DNA from: Pilatotrama ljubarskyi
Lineage: Eukaryota; Basidiomycota; Agaricomycetes; Polyporales; Polyporaceae
Reading direction: 5' to 3'
Length of the DNA stretch: 64,000 nucleotides
Assembly: GCA_022385805.1 (NCBI GenBank)
Contig: MU277693.1
Coordinates: 305,315-369,314, forward strand
The translations under genes and the position numbers were made by a program. Below the pieces are notes generated by a model. The model did no database searches, was not told the origin of the DNA, and worked only from the letters and a program-made list of their open reading frames with translations. This document shows positions 1-12,800 of this stretch, piece by piece (position 1 is the stretch's first letter; the number at the start of each line of letters is the position of its first letter).

Positions 1-212
1 GGGGGGGTTAGTGGTCGCGTGGATCAGGGAACACTGGCAGGACTGCCAGTGCTTCCGCGCCATGAGTAGCCTAGGTGCTGCTGGGCTGCATAATGCTGTG
101 CGAACATTCTCCGAGGTGTTGACTACGCGAGACGTTGACAGAGCTTCTAGCGTCGTTGCAAAGATAAGGATTATTGTTGTGCTCGCGGAGAAAGACAAAA
201 AGGAAACCACGG

Positions 213-232
213 GAGGCCTTTGGAGGCCTTTG
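213..232. repeat. Two-copy tandem repeat of a 10-mer
   Basis: GAGGCCTTTG occurs twice back to back, followed by a related AAGGCTCGAAGG. It is a short promoter-proximal repeat with no known role. Confidence 0.5.
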
Positions 233-519
233 AAGGCTCGAAGGGTCAGAATGCCAAGCGCAAACGTGACATCGACGATCGCCCAAAGAAAGAGCGAACG
301 ACTGCACCTGCTTTATCAGGCAGTTTGGGGCACAGCCACAGGAAACCTCGAGGCAGCGCTAGCGTTCCGTTGAACCGCAAGGCTCAAGTCGCCTCTAGCT
401 TACACGTCTACTTGAACAAGGCCGTCCTCACTGCGGCGGCGTGCAGCCTCAACCTCCCACGTTTGGCTCTGTCTTCCTTCTCCGCCGGCAGGAAGACGCC
501 TGGAAGCACTCATCTCAGG

Positions 520-527
520 TATATAAG
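520..527 (+). promoter_or_regulatory. TATA box of the FunK1 kinase gene
   Basis: TATATAAG lies about 65 bp before the first in-frame ATG at 592, a normal TATA-to-start distance for a fungal gene with a short leader. The rest of the leader is pyrimidine-rich. Confidence 0.6.
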
Positions 528-591
528 CCGTGCTAAGTACCCGCTCATCGGTCGGCAGCATATCCTTGCTCTGCAGACGTGATCTCTGACG

Positions 592-3046
592 ATGTCCCTC
601 TCCCCTTCAGTTTTCGGCCCCGAAGACCCCCCCTCTACTCCTCAGCGACCATCCCGGCCCCCTCATATCGACGAATCGCCTCGCAACCTTGTCACTGCAG
701 GCATGTTCGACAATCATTCTGCTCCTAGGAGCCATTATGGTGTCGATGCCTCCCACGGCGTCGTCCAGGCAGAGTTGGCCGACAAAATGCAGTACGACGT
801 AGCATCTGTTCTCGAGCGATTGCGCGTCCATTCCGTGCCATCGAGCTTCGTGACGCTCTGCAAGGAGACGCTGGAGCAGACACTCGAGAAAGACATAGAC
901 AAGCTCCGTACCTTGGCCCAGGACGCTGACTCCGTCGACCCTGCGATATTGGAGCAGGAGGCGAAACTGGAAGCCATGGTTAAGGCTGCCGGTGATAGCG
1001 ACGAGCCGAGGCAACCTGAGCCCACTGAGCCGCTGTCCAGCAAACGAGAGCAAGCAATGTATGCGCCTCTGGTGAGTACCTTTCGGAGCGTGTGTACGTT
1101 ATTCGTCCTAACCCATACGTGCCCTCCTAGCAACGGCTCTTCGATTTCATTCGGACCTTTGAGGACCCTGGCGTCGACCACGGGCGCTCTGGACCCTTCC
1201 ATCGCCGCTTCGTCCGACAGACTAGCGTGCCTGTGCCAGATCAATACCATACTCTTGGATTCCCCCGCTTTATTCCAGACTTCAGCCTTCTTCAAGAGGA
1301 CGCGCCGATCCGGAGCAGGCGCTGGCGGGACCGTGATGGTTTCGTCGAGGTGAAGCCTTCCCACAAGCAGCACCCGTATCCCACCGACAAGAAGAAATCT
1401 GCACGCCGTCTCCTCACGCAGGTCGCGAACTACGCTCGCCTGTACCTCTCTGCGAGGCCTTTCACCGTCTTCTCCGTCAGCTTGATGGTCTTTGGGTGCG
1501 ACTTCTGCGTCTGCATTTTCGATCGTGGAGGCGGACAGCTCTCCCGGAGATTCAACATGTGGCAAGATTTGGAGATGTTCATTCGCGTGGTTCGTAGCAT
1601 GACGCGGCTGTTGACCGACACAGAGCTCGGCCGGGATCCCTCAGTCACCTTCGCTGCCCAATTGATACGCTCGCCGCAGTCCACGATAGACGAGCAGGCC
1701 TTCATCATTAACCCAATCGGGTCCGATCGCCGCAGGTGGTGTACCATCGGTCTACCGATTTGGTGTTCCTTGTCTCTTTTCGGGCGCGGTACAGCTGTCT
1801 GGCGAGTACGGGCGATCAATTCTGACAACATGCTTGAAGGACCGATTATGATCATGAAGTCCGCATGGCGGTCTATTGGCCGCAATTCGGAGTCGTTCAT
1901 CTATCACAGCGTCAAAGGAGAGCATCCCGGGCTCGCCAAGTACATCTGTGGAGGCGACGTCGTCACGCGTCCGGGCAGTCCCGATATACTCAATATTCGG
2001 AGTTTGCGCGGCGCGGCGGCGGCGATTGCACCCGACGACAACAAGATCTTGCATCGCGTCATCACGGGAACAGTGGGACGGCCTATCTGGGATTATAACA
2101 ACGATCGCGAGCTCCTTAGTGGCGTGTTGGCTGCATTGCAAGGTAAGCACCGGAGGACCCGGACGAATTCCCGTGAAAGCTCAGGGCGCCGCTGATATAA
2201 TGAGGAACTTGCTAGCACACAAGTTCCTCTATGACCAGGGCATTCTGCACCGTGACATCAGTGCTGGCAATATACTCCTGGCCGAGGATCCTGCACAACA
2301 AGGAACAGCAGGATTCCTCACCGATCTTGAATTCGCTCGGATGGCCCTCGATCATGTCGAAGTTCGTACGCAAGAGTCCGTCGAAGCGCCGTCGGGGTAC
2401 GATCCCGTTCCGCCGAAACTGTTGGAGCCGATGACACGGACGAAGACCGTGTATCGGACCATGCGAGGTGCTCCTATCACCGTTCGTCGTTTTCTTGATC
2501 TTTCAATACCGAATTGCTGACAAGATGCTTCAGGGCACTTTGCAGTTCATGTCGCGTAAGCTTCTTGAAGCCCTCCAAAGACACGAAAACTCGTTCCCGA
2601 CCGACGCGTCTGACGACCTGGAGTCCTTCTTATGGGTGATTGCATACGCGATCTACAGGAGAGTTATCGCTGCCAAGGTCGGTACCCCAGAGGAGCGAGA
2701 TATGCTCCGTAAGGCCTTCGTCAGGCACTTCGGCGCCTTCTCCGTGTCAGATATCAGCGCGGACAGGAACGTCGCAGGACCCATCACCCCGCTCGACCGT
2801 CTTGAAATCCTCAGGCGGTACATTTCCCCACCCTTGCGCGATCTTTTAAGGAAATACCGAGCGGTCTTGGTTGCTGTCGATCTGGTCGCAAAGCCCGAAC
2901 CCGATTCCGAACCCGAAGACTTGGAGGTTTCGGTCAAGACTTCCAAAGAAGTGGGCTTAACGCATGCAAGCATGATAGGTGCAATCCAGGATGTATTGAG
3001 GCGCCTGGAGGAAAAACCATCCCGTGATCGCCAGCGACCAGTCTGA
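592..3046 (+). CDS. FunK1-type fungal protein kinase
   Basis: Predicted serine/threonine-type kinase of the fungus-specific FunK1 family, which is expanded in mushroom-forming fungi. Its substrates are unknown. Four exons give a continuous protein. Introns are at 1072-1130, about 2124-2184 (this donor is the least certain) and 2449-2533. The N-terminal third is a helical region. The phrase SLSLFGRGT in the middle is typical of the family. The catalytic loop HRDISAGNIL (about 2249-2278) carries the catalytic Asp and Asn. The metal-binding segment reads DLEFA (about 2326-2340) instead of DFG. The activation-segment end RTKTGTLQFMS is created only by the third splice and matches the family's RTGT.xFM pattern. 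The tail is acidic. ATG 592 is preceded by a TATA box. It converges with DBP3. Confidence 0.85.
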
Positions 3047-3762
3047 GTATGTATGAGCGTTTGACACCTCCACACCCCTGCGTTGTAAGTACAGTGATGG
3101 TTCGGTTTCCGTTCTACTGTCTCCCTCTTCCCCACATCAGTATACCACGCCATGCAGTTGTGCTCGTCCGGCGCTGGACGGCTTCGTTGCCGATCCATGT
3201 ACTATAAAATGTCTTGTCTCGCACCCTTCCTCGGCAAGTTCGGCTATGCATACCGAAATGCGCTGGCGACAAGTCCCGATTCCGCAGTATGGAATGCTCA
3301 TCGAGCTTCTGTCCGAGTCTGCTCAAGTTGCTCATTCAAATGCGCCAATGTCATGCGCGTGATATTAGTCTGACTCGTTGATGCTTGGGCAAGTACGTAG
3401 CCGTCCACCAGCACTCATACGTGTCCCTAGGCAGCTCAGGGCTTTAGAAGCTCTGAGTCGTCTCATGAGCATTCGGTCTCGGGACCTTGTTCGAATCCAT
3501 TACTCCTGTTCGTCTTGATGCTCTCGCGGAACTCTGACCCCCCCCCAGGCGATGCCGCCGGAGGTGGCTGCCGAGCTCCCAGTCTCAAATTTGAAGCCAA
3601 TCTCATACAACACATGCAGCACATCGAGTCGTACACCGGAGTTGGCCCGCTCTTCCACTATCCACGACACAGGACGAGGCAACTCAGTCGTCACCAAGCA
3701 CTCCCTCCCGGGAGCCGCATGATCTATCTAGGTGATACATATCGAGGAACCGGGCACACGAC
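3047..3762. other. Intergenic, between convergent FunK1 and DBP3 genes
   Basis: About 0.7 kb that should contain both 3' UTRs. Seen here: an imperfect hairpin around 3433-3463 (CTCAGGGC...GCTCTGAG) and a run of nine C at 3538-3546. A GTTCGAATCC box near 3490 resembles a tRNA T-loop but is not part of a foldable tRNA. The short open frames look like no family. Confidence 0.5.
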
Positions 3763-6089
3763 TCAAAATGTGATCTTCGTGGGGCCCTTCGGCGCAGGGA
3801 TATCATTGCGGAAGAACGCGCCATACGCGCTGTGCTCCTTCTTCTTGATCGTCATCGGGAACTTCTTCAGGCCCTCCGCGTCGAACCCGCTCTCGCGCAG
3901 CACCCGCGCAAGCTCGCCCGCAAGCGCGCGTTCGTGGTTCTCGCCTGTGAAGAACGTGATCGACTTTCCTGTCTTTCCGCCACGACCTAGCCGATGCACG
4001 TCAGAACCGTACATCCTGGAACGCGCGGGAGATTAGACTCACCCGTCCGTCCGATGCGATGAATATAGTCCTCGATGGTGAGCGGGAAGGTGTAGTTGAT
4101 CACGGCGGCGACGTTCGGGATGTCGAGACCGCGCGCGGCGACGTCCGTCGCAACCAGCAGCGTCGACTCCCCTGTCTTGAAGCGCTGCAGCGCGTCCATC
4201 CGCGCGGACTGCGACATGTCCCCGTGCAGGCCCATGACTGAGAAGCCCTTGCTGCGGAGCATGCCTTCGACGCGCGTCGCCTCCTTCTTGTAGAGCGCGA
4301 AGATGAGGATGCGCGCGTCGTCCTTAGATCCCTTGCTCTTCTTTGGTAGGAGCGTGCGGAGATGCCCGAGCAACCGCGAGCTAAGAGCATGTTAGACATT
4401 GTTGGTGTGGGATGCTCTGGACCGACGACTCACTCTTTCGATCTTGGGTCATCGAAGACTTCGACCACTGTGAGAAAGGATAAGCAAGCAATGCCTGGCT
4501 GAGAACACCCACGTACCTTGCTCCACTCGGCTGTTCGCAGTGAGGTCGTCACTCCCGACCGTCACTCGTACCGGATCACGCTGGAACGTCGCAGCCAGCC
4601 TGCGCACGGCTTCGGGCCAAGTTGCGCTGACTGGAGTATCATCAGCTAGGGGCTCCCCAGCGAGCGTATGAAGACGTACACATGAGCGTTTGGCGATCCG
4701 CGCCTTGCATGGTATGCCCGATGATGGCACGGATGTCGTTCTCGAATCCCTTGTCCAGCATACGGTCCGCCTCATCAAGGACCAGATACGACACTCTACA
4801 GACGTCACTGTCAGCGCCCGCTACGACCGACCTTCAAGGCCGTACTCACCGACTGAGATCGCATGCGCCGTCGTTCACGAGGTCGAGGATACGCCCGGGG
4901 GTCCCGACAATAATCCTCGTCGTCTTCCCGTCCTTGTTCGCATTCTTGAGCGTCTTGATCTGCGGGCCCTTGTCCACACCACCGAACACTGCGACGCTGG
5001 CGATCCCGAACGGTGCCCCGAGCTTCTCCAGGGTCTCGTGCGTCTGGATCGCGAGCTCACGAGTCGGCGCCACGACGAGCACGGACACCGTCGTGCCTCT
5101 CTGATTCTTGGGCTCTTTCGAAGCGGTTTTGAGCAGCCGCGCAAGCGCCGGCAATCCAAAGGCGAGCGTTTTCCCACTGCGCGACGGAAGTGATTGGAGT
5201 GAGAATGAAGCACGCCGACGTGCTGAGAACGTACCTTCCAGTTTCAGCAATGCCCACAACGTCCCTGCCTTCGAGAGCAGGCGGCCATGAGCATGCCTGA
5301 ATGGGTGTGGGCTCCTGGAACCCGTCGAAGGCTGCACGTAACTCCGCCGGTACATCGAGCTGGTCGAACGAGATGATGGGTGTGACTGGGGGAACGCCGT
5401 CCGGGATATGCAGGGTGATGTCGTGCTTTTTGAGGAATTCTTCTACGTCAGAAGAGGAGGCGGAGTGGCGGGCAGCGACTACTGGAGACGAGGAGAGTTC
5501 GGCAGCTGGTGCAGTCTCAGCGCCCTTCTTGTCCTTCTTGTCCTTTTTGTGTTTCTTGTCTTTCGACGGCTTGGACTCGGATGGAGGCTGTTCTGAAGCG
5601 TCAGGCTGTGCCTCGGAGTCCCTCTTCCGCTTCTTCTTGTCTTTCTTCGAGCTCGACTCGGCAGCTCCGGACTCTTCAGGCTCAGTCTCCGGCTTTCGCT
5701 TCTTCTTCGACTGTTTCTCGGAGGACAACTCAGCGTCTACAGTCAGTGCGATAGTCAGTTCGGTGGGGAACAGGAGAGCTACGGAGGACGTGCCGTGTGT
5801 GTATAATGCCATCGCGTCCTCTGCCTGATCCGTGACAATGTCTGTAGCAGCAGCTTTGCCCTTCTTGCCCTTCTTTTTCTTCTTCTTATCCGACGGTTCT
5901 GAAGGCTGTACATCTCCACCTACGAGGTATCCTGACGTGAGCATACGTGGGGAAATAGACTGGTATCCAGACATACACACCACCTACAGCATCGGCTTCT
6001 TGCGCGTTGCGCTCGGACTTGGCTTTCTTGGACTTCTTGTGCTTCCGCTGAGTGTCTTGCAGATCGCGCTGCTGCAGGTCGACAGTCAT
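3763..6089 (-). CDS. DBP3: DEAD-box ATP-dependent RNA helicase, DBP3-like
   Basis: Nucleolar ATP-dependent RNA helicase expected to act in 60S ribosome biogenesis (pre-rRNA processing). Reading on the minus strand, a lysine-rich low-complexity N-terminus with repeated KKDKK-type blocks is followed by the Q-motif region ([12 protein letters not shown]). Then come motif I (GIAETGSGKT, completed across an intron), Ia (PTRELA), Ib (GTPGRI), II DEAD ([10 protein letters not shown], about 4743-4793), III (SATWPE), IV, V ([12 protein letters not shown]) and VI (HRIGRTGRGG, assembled by splicing an intron inside the motif). The protein ends shortly after the helicase core, as in DBP3. An early intron interrupts the basic N-terminus near 5920-5985. 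ATG 6089-6087 is the first in-frame start. It is divergent from the first large helicase gene, with 0.8 kb between them. The neighbours imply no functional link. Confidence 0.9.
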
Positions 6090-6888
6090 GTTCGCTAGAC
6101 GTGGTGGGAGGCAAGACCAAGAAGTATAGCCGGAACTCTCAGTGTCAAGAGAGTAGTGCGTTCAAGCCGTGCGGCCACTGGACAGTCCCAGCCGATCTCG
6201 ATCGGGTTCTGAAATTTCCTTGCCATGTGGACGCCACGTGAGCGCTAGTCGCGAGTCCTCGGTGTCGGACCGAGTGTCCGCTCATAGGTAACGGATAGGT
6301 TCGCGACTCATATACACGGTGATACAGTCCTCCTACTCGCCAGACTCAGAGCCTCGCTCATCTATGATGTTGTCCGACTTGGCCCCCTCAATGCTCACTA
6401 TGACTTCATCCGTTCACGCGCTCACACACGCGTGCATTGAGCCGGTAAGTGAGTCTGGGAACCGATTGAGACGGCGTGCTCGTCTCGAGATTACCGCAGC
6501 ACAGAACCTGGCACAGGATCAGGGCGAGCCTACGGACGCCCAGGCGCGAGTATGGCAAGTCTGATTGATACGTATACCACTAATAAACCATTTCGTTTAC
6601 GGACCATGAGAGGACTGCGTCCTACTCGATTTCATATCCGGTACCCCGTGAGCACATTCAACTCCAGGTAGAGCGACCATGCCGTCGTGGATCCGTGAGC
6701 GAACTGGCAGGGAGCAAACCTTATGCCTCGAGGATGCATGCCCTCCTCGTCTGCGCCATTTGTACCGACGGGCGAGCCTTCCAGCAGAGGTCCTTTTTTC
6801 GATTCTCTGCCAGCATAACTTCCTAGCTTGCTACCTCCCTGACGCCCCCATTCCCCGACTTGCTGCATTTACAGCGCAGCATACAGCC
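6090..6888. other. Divergent intergenic region between DBP3 and helicase A
   Basis: Shared upstream region of two divergent genes. An 81-codon open frame at 6319-6564 (+) shows no domain, and I do not call it a gene. A longer frame also extends upstream of 6889 in the helicase frame, but the paralogue starts at the equivalent of 6889. Confidence 0.4.
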
Positions 6889-9800
6889 ATGACTTCCAAG
6901 AAGAAAGGCCGAAAGCCCGACCGGTTCGATGTCCAAGGCTCCGGACTGTTGACGATTATGTTTGACAGGTCCTGCCTACAAGACGAGGTCGCGATCGAAC
7001 ATGCTTTGGCCGATTTCGAACGCTTGCTCTATGGCTCTATCAGTGATGCTAGCGACATGATCGGCGAATTGCAGTCTGTGCCTTTCCTGCTCGAGTTCAT
7101 ATTATGCAGTCAGTCGCATCCATTGATCTTCGTGCTGTGTGGACTGACTCCCCGCTCTACTATTAGCGGTCAGGGACCACGCCTTCGAGACACTGAAGAA
7201 CGCCTTCATGCAGGCCTTTCCGAGCGTAGCGAACAAGTATATCCACTCCATCCATCGATCAGTCTTGGCGCGCATCTGCACGTCGCTTCTCCTGCCATAC
7301 GAAAGAATAGCGGACGCGCCGTCTCAGGTCGTTACCATACGACGGTTCGTGGAGGACGGGATCGCGGTGCTCCAGGCGATCTCGACACTACGCTTCGCAG
7401 ATACCGCCGCGGAGGATGCGGATACTGGCCAGGACCCGAAGCGACTCGCCAAGCGCAAGGCGCAAACACGGCGGCGATCGTCTGCAGCTTCAGCCTTATC
7501 CCCGATACTCGACCGAGCCCCCTTCCTGGACTATGGGGTAGAACCGCCGAGTACTGGTGAAGAGGCGCTGGCACTCACCGCCCAATTACTGCAGGAGCAG
7601 AGGGAGTCCCTGCAGGTTAGCACATACGAAGCGTCATCACCGGTACTGTGCATTTCTGATTTCGTCTCAAGCGCTGCTTTGAATTCTTCCGTAAGGAGCC
7701 GAATCTCTCGTTTTTCAGGGCCGCATATCTGCGTGTCTCACCGGGAGAAGAGGCGTCTCATCCTGAAGAGGGCGTCACAGATGCAGCCGCTCTTCCCGCC
7801 CAGACAGACTTATCCAGAGATTGTCGGCCTGCTACCGCCTTGCCAGGACGGTCGATGGACTTGAAGGCCACCCTCTACCTAGACGGCATCGAGCAATACG
7901 GGGAATGGCCGATCTATACCTCCACTCGCGCTCAAAGGGACCTCCGCAAGGCGCGCAACGAGGATGGCAGGAAGTTTAAGATCATTCTCAAGAAAATCCA
8001 GTAGGTCCGATGCTAAGGACGAGAAGCGGCGCGCTGAACTCGCTATGCATAGAGAACTTTCGAGAGGTCACTTCTCTAACGACAATCACAAGATGCTCAC
8101 AGGCCCGAATCTCGGCATTCCGGTCTACGAAGCGAAGATGTCCAGAGACTTGCGCCTTGTGGTATAGTATCTCCTCTGTTGTCATTCGCTTCTGCCTACT
8201 CAACTCAGCCGTCGCATAAAGTACCATATTCACTGCGCTCCCGACTTCGGCGTCGATGTACGTCGTTCCTTACTTTGCGCTGTACCCCTTCTTATCACCT
8301 AGGTCTGGAACACAGGCCGAGCATCAAGGAATGTAAAATCTCTTGATAGATTTCACATCGCGATAATCCTTACCCGCTTGTGTCGCCCCCGTACAGTTAT
8401 CCGTATCTTCGGCATATATACTCACGCTCAACTCGATGGTCGCTTCTGGGACGCCGTGAGCCGAATGCTGGAATGCCAAGGGAACGAATACAAGAAGCGG
8501 TATGTCCCGTATACCCCGGTGCGAGAACGATGCACTCACAGTGGACATGTGCCAGCTGCGTATTCCGCAATCGACCAACGCACCGCCGAGGCGACAATGT
8601 TGTCTTGCCGGCGCGATTCCCTATGTTGACATCTCATGAGCAGGTGGCGGCCTCAGCCTCAGCGTCGAGTTTGTTCGAGCTCTCCAAAGAACAGTCGGAA
8701 GAGGTACGAGCCATGAACCATTGTTTCGCTCCGTGATACTGACACGGCAATATGCTATCTCTAGATGCGTTCTCTCATGTGAGCGCACTCTTAATACGCA
8801 AGCAATGACCGACGCGACTTTTAACATGATCGTGTCCTTAGCTTGGAGGGCTACGTTAGCTTCTCTCGGGTGAGCATCAAGAGTCTTGATACCGAGCCTG
8901 TGCGCTGATGCATGTCCCACCGACAGGCGTTCCTGAACAGTGCGTCGTTGTGAACAACCATGTCTGTATCAAACAGCCACGATGATATATCATACGATAG
9001 GTATCTTGGCGGACCAGGACGTCGCCCACGTATTCAGCGTCTCGTAAGATGGTCCATCACCCTTCTTCACCTAACATATTGACCCCCGTTCAGTCAGCGG
9101 GAGAAGGAGATCATTGAACATAGTGGGTCGTGCATCGTGAAAGGTATGACGTTTCGGGTACTTGCCGGCGTACTGTCAGCTGATCTGAAGTCTCACAGGC
9201 AGGAGCGGCACAGGGTAAGATGCCTTCGATTGCGGTCGTCCGCACGGTGCTGAGGAATGTGCAGGAAAACGACGACGATGCTATTCAAGATGCTTGGCAT
9301 CGAGCGGTCCTGGGGGGCCATGGGGGAAGGCATGACGAAGCCTCGCCAGCTCTTCGTCACGCAATCGCGCGTACTTGCCGAGAAGGTCGAGGACTACTAC
9401 CGCAAGCTGCAACAATCGCTCACCACGGCGGGATGTTCGCATACGGAGTTGAAAGAGATGGCAGCCAAGGGGAGCATGCAGAGACGTCAGCGCCTCGTCG
9501 ATGCTGACGAAGAGGTCTTCTGGCGCGCGGACCTGCCAAAGCGGTATGGTGCACTGGAAGACGACCACTTTCCAATGTTTCTCACGTACGATCATGTGAG
9601 GAAATGCTCTACTCGCCCACCATGTCTTGCAGAAACTGACGGGTTACATTCAGTTATGCCGGCTCCTGGAGAATGAATTCGACAACCTGCTCTGCGAGGC
9701 GAACAAGCGACGACGGGCCGGAGAGACCTTGCGAGGTGTCCTCAGGTCGAGTAAGACGCCCGATCAGACCGATGGCATGATCAGCGACAAGACATTCCTT

Positions 9801-12800
9801 GGAACATACTGGTTCCACTTCCCTCAGAGTCTGACAAAAAGCCTCAGTGAGCAACCACTCTCCTGTAGAAGCGGTTTCAGAGTGAGAGCTGACCTCCGAC
9901 ACAGACCCGGACCTTGTATTCAGCGAGTTTCTAGGTGCGTACTGCAGTAGCGAGTGATCGGCTGGCAAAGAAGGAGCAATTCGTAGGTGTCATCCAGGGA
10001 TCGAACGAGGCGTTGAACTCGGAGAAGGGACACCTCGACAGGGACACGTACTGCCGCCGAGGTCACCGGTCGTTGATTTCGGACGCTGACCAGCGCGAAG
10101 CTATCTATGAATTGTACTTGGCATATAGGAAGAAGAAGAAGCAACTCTGGCAGCGCGATGCTGCAGATAGGTATGCACATATGTGAGTGGCACTGCTGAC
10201 CCAAGCTGATATGCGTCGCACTAGGACATACGAGCTAGTCAACGCCTTGAAGGAAGAGAGGTTCCCGGGTCGACCGGTCGATTTCTTGTACATCTCTTAC
10301 ACCTTTATTCACGGGTGACCATCAAGTTTGACCTTCTCCACCAACAGGTATGTCGATGAAGCGCAGGACAACCTGCTCACTGATACATATGGTGGGTTGT
10401 TTTGATCTATTGGTGCGTGTTAACGAAGTATCTTACGGTACCCTAGTTCTGCGAGCTCTCTGCCCGAATCCGCATGGAATGTTCTGGGCTGGCGACACGG
10501 CGCAGACGATCGCCGCAGGGAGTGCGTTCAGGTTCAGCGAACTGAAGGCTTTCCTTCACCAGGTGACATCAAGTGTTCCCATAACGCTCTCGTATCGTCC
10601 CACTTACTCATTCCCGAAGGCATCCGCCGCTTCAGGCGCCCCCGCCCCGCCAAGTCTGACCATGTTTGATCTAACCACGAACTATCGCTCCCACTCCGGC
10701 ATTGTCAATTGCGCGGCTGCAATTGTCGAGCTGATCACTCGTTTCTGGCCTGATTCTGTGGACCGTCTGCCACAGGAAAGGGGAATGACCGTTGGTCCGA
10801 AGCCCACCTTCTTCTGGCACCAAAGCACCACAGGTTGTCGTCAGTTCCTGGCAGATGATTCGTAAGTGTGATGCTTCCATAGATATGCACGCAGGTGATG
10901 GAAACTCTACTTGGTAGGGGAAGTACTGCAGAGTTCGGCGCTCGTCAATGTATGCGTGTCATCTCGCCGACACTCGAGTTCACTAAATCCAGGTTCATCA
11001 GGTATCTTGGTCCGAACCGAGGCAACGCGGGACAGGCTGCGTTCCCAATTCGGCGAGGTCGGAATCATCCTGTGACTTCAGATTCCATATACCTGCCTTG
11101 AGCTGCACAAGGCTGATGCATATGCGCAGGACAGTCCCGGAAAGTAAAGGTCTCGAGTTTGACGATGTACGTGTGCTTTGGTCGGCACGAAATTGCAGGG
11201 CATGCGACCTAACCTTTACACAGGTTCTCTTGTACAACCCGTTCGAAGACTCGTCTATGGACTACCAGCAATGGCGGATTGTTCTCGATGGTATCCCCGG
11301 TCACATCGCCCCTGCACTTGACAACGCTCGCCACAGTGGCATATGCCGAGAGGTAAGCCTGAGCCACGAACAATGCTGGGTGCGTTCGGGCTGAGAAACT
11401 GAGTGTGTTCGGTACACAGCTCAAATTCCTCTATGTGGCGGTCACGCGAGCGCGAATGAATCTTTGGATCGTGGATGGTTCAAATGCGGGAGAACCAATG
11501 CGGGTGCGTACTGCAACATCACTCGGCGCTGGTCATCCTCTCACCCTGCTACAGAGGCTCTTGACCCATGCTGAGTTGATCGACAACCATGACCCCGGGA
11601 CACCGATGCCACGTCTGGCTGTAACCTCCGGCAGGGACGAGTGGGAAGAAGTGGCATGGAGTCTGTTCCAGAAACACCAGTACTCGGAGGCCGAGCTTGC
11701 ATTCGAGCGTGCCGGACTGAGGAGGCAGAAGCAGGTTGCGCACGCCTACTCCCTTCGAGAACAGGCACTTTCAGCCCCTGCCGGATCCGGCATAAACGGG
11801 CGTAGACTAGCATTGCAAGCTGATCGTTTTGCAGCCGTGGCCGACGCTTTCACTCAATCTGCAGAGGAGGCAGTAGGGGCGGACGATAAGCAAAGCTACC
11901 ATCGCATTGCGGGCGAGTACTACGCCCGAGCGGGTAACGACCACAAGGCGGGAGCAGCCTTCTACCTTGCAGGGCACTATGAGAGCGCTGCGAAGCACTA
12001 CCGTGCCGCGGGCATGTTTGAAGAAGCTGTCGACGTCGTCCAGCGCCATAAAGAGGACGTCAGCACCCCGGTCTCCGAAGGGATCATCTCTGTGGCCAGA
12101 CTCCAGTTCCTGCGCACGAACGAAGTTGGGTGAGTTCAAGCCTCAAGCCGTCCACGGCGAGACAGATGCTGAAGCTCATCTGTCAATACAGAAAAGCACG
12201 CACCCTGTTCCGCTCCGAGGAAGAAGCTCTAGCCTACATGGCTGACTATCACCTCGAGTCACCCCGGGCTTCTCTTCTGGAAAGTCTTCGCAGGTTCTCT
12301 GACGCCGCGGAATGTCACCTGGCGGAGGGGGCTACACTCGAGGCGATCCGACTTTTCATGCTGGATGGTCACTGTGATCCTGCATCATTCACGCGAGCCG
12401 CACAGACCATAGTGGACGAGTTGTGGAGAGGCGGCTTGTCTCCCATCACAGAACTCGTACGCTCTCGAGATTTTTCGGAGGACGTCCGCTCCGGGGCTTT
12501 CAACAGCCAACTCCTGCAGCTCGTGAACAAGTTCAGAGGGCTCCCTGTCAAGGAATGCGTGCGTGACGAGGTGCGGTGTCTGAGATCTCTATGAGCAACT
12601 CCGAATCCTGACTCGCCTTCAGATGGCTATGTTTGAGGCAATCAGTCGTCACGATCTAGTTCATCTTCGGGAGCTCAGCGACAAGTTCTCGAGTGCAAAG
12701 AACCTTGCTGCTCACTTCCTCTGCCTCCACTCCATATTCTCAGAACCTCTCCAACTCGAATCATCCGATCTCTCGGAGACTGTGAACCGCCTCACGACCT

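Larger units (their letters stand above)
1..591. other. Intergenic / upstream region of the FunK1 gene
   Basis: No convincing gene. Open frames here are overlapping and resemble no family I know. The stretch holds a two-copy tandem repeat of GAGGCCTTTG (213-232) and, near its right end, a TATA box at 520-527. It is most simply the promoter and 5' UTR of the kinase gene that starts at 592. Confidence 0.5.

Noticed and set aside
11..582. Open frames at the left edge
   Set aside because: Overlapping shadows with no family match. The TATA box shows this is promoter sequence.
3485..3500. GTTCGAATCC box as a tRNA gene
   Set aside because: It resembles a tRNA T-loop, but the flanking bases do not form the T stem and no acceptor or anticodon arm fits upstream.
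5301..5828. Long plus-strand frame opposite the DBP3 N-terminus
   Set aside because: It is the antisense of a lysine-rich low-complexity region, which naturally gives a Ser/Phe-rich open frame.
6319..6564. 81-codon open frame between DBP3 and helicase A
   Set aside because: No domain or intron support, and it lies in a promoter region.
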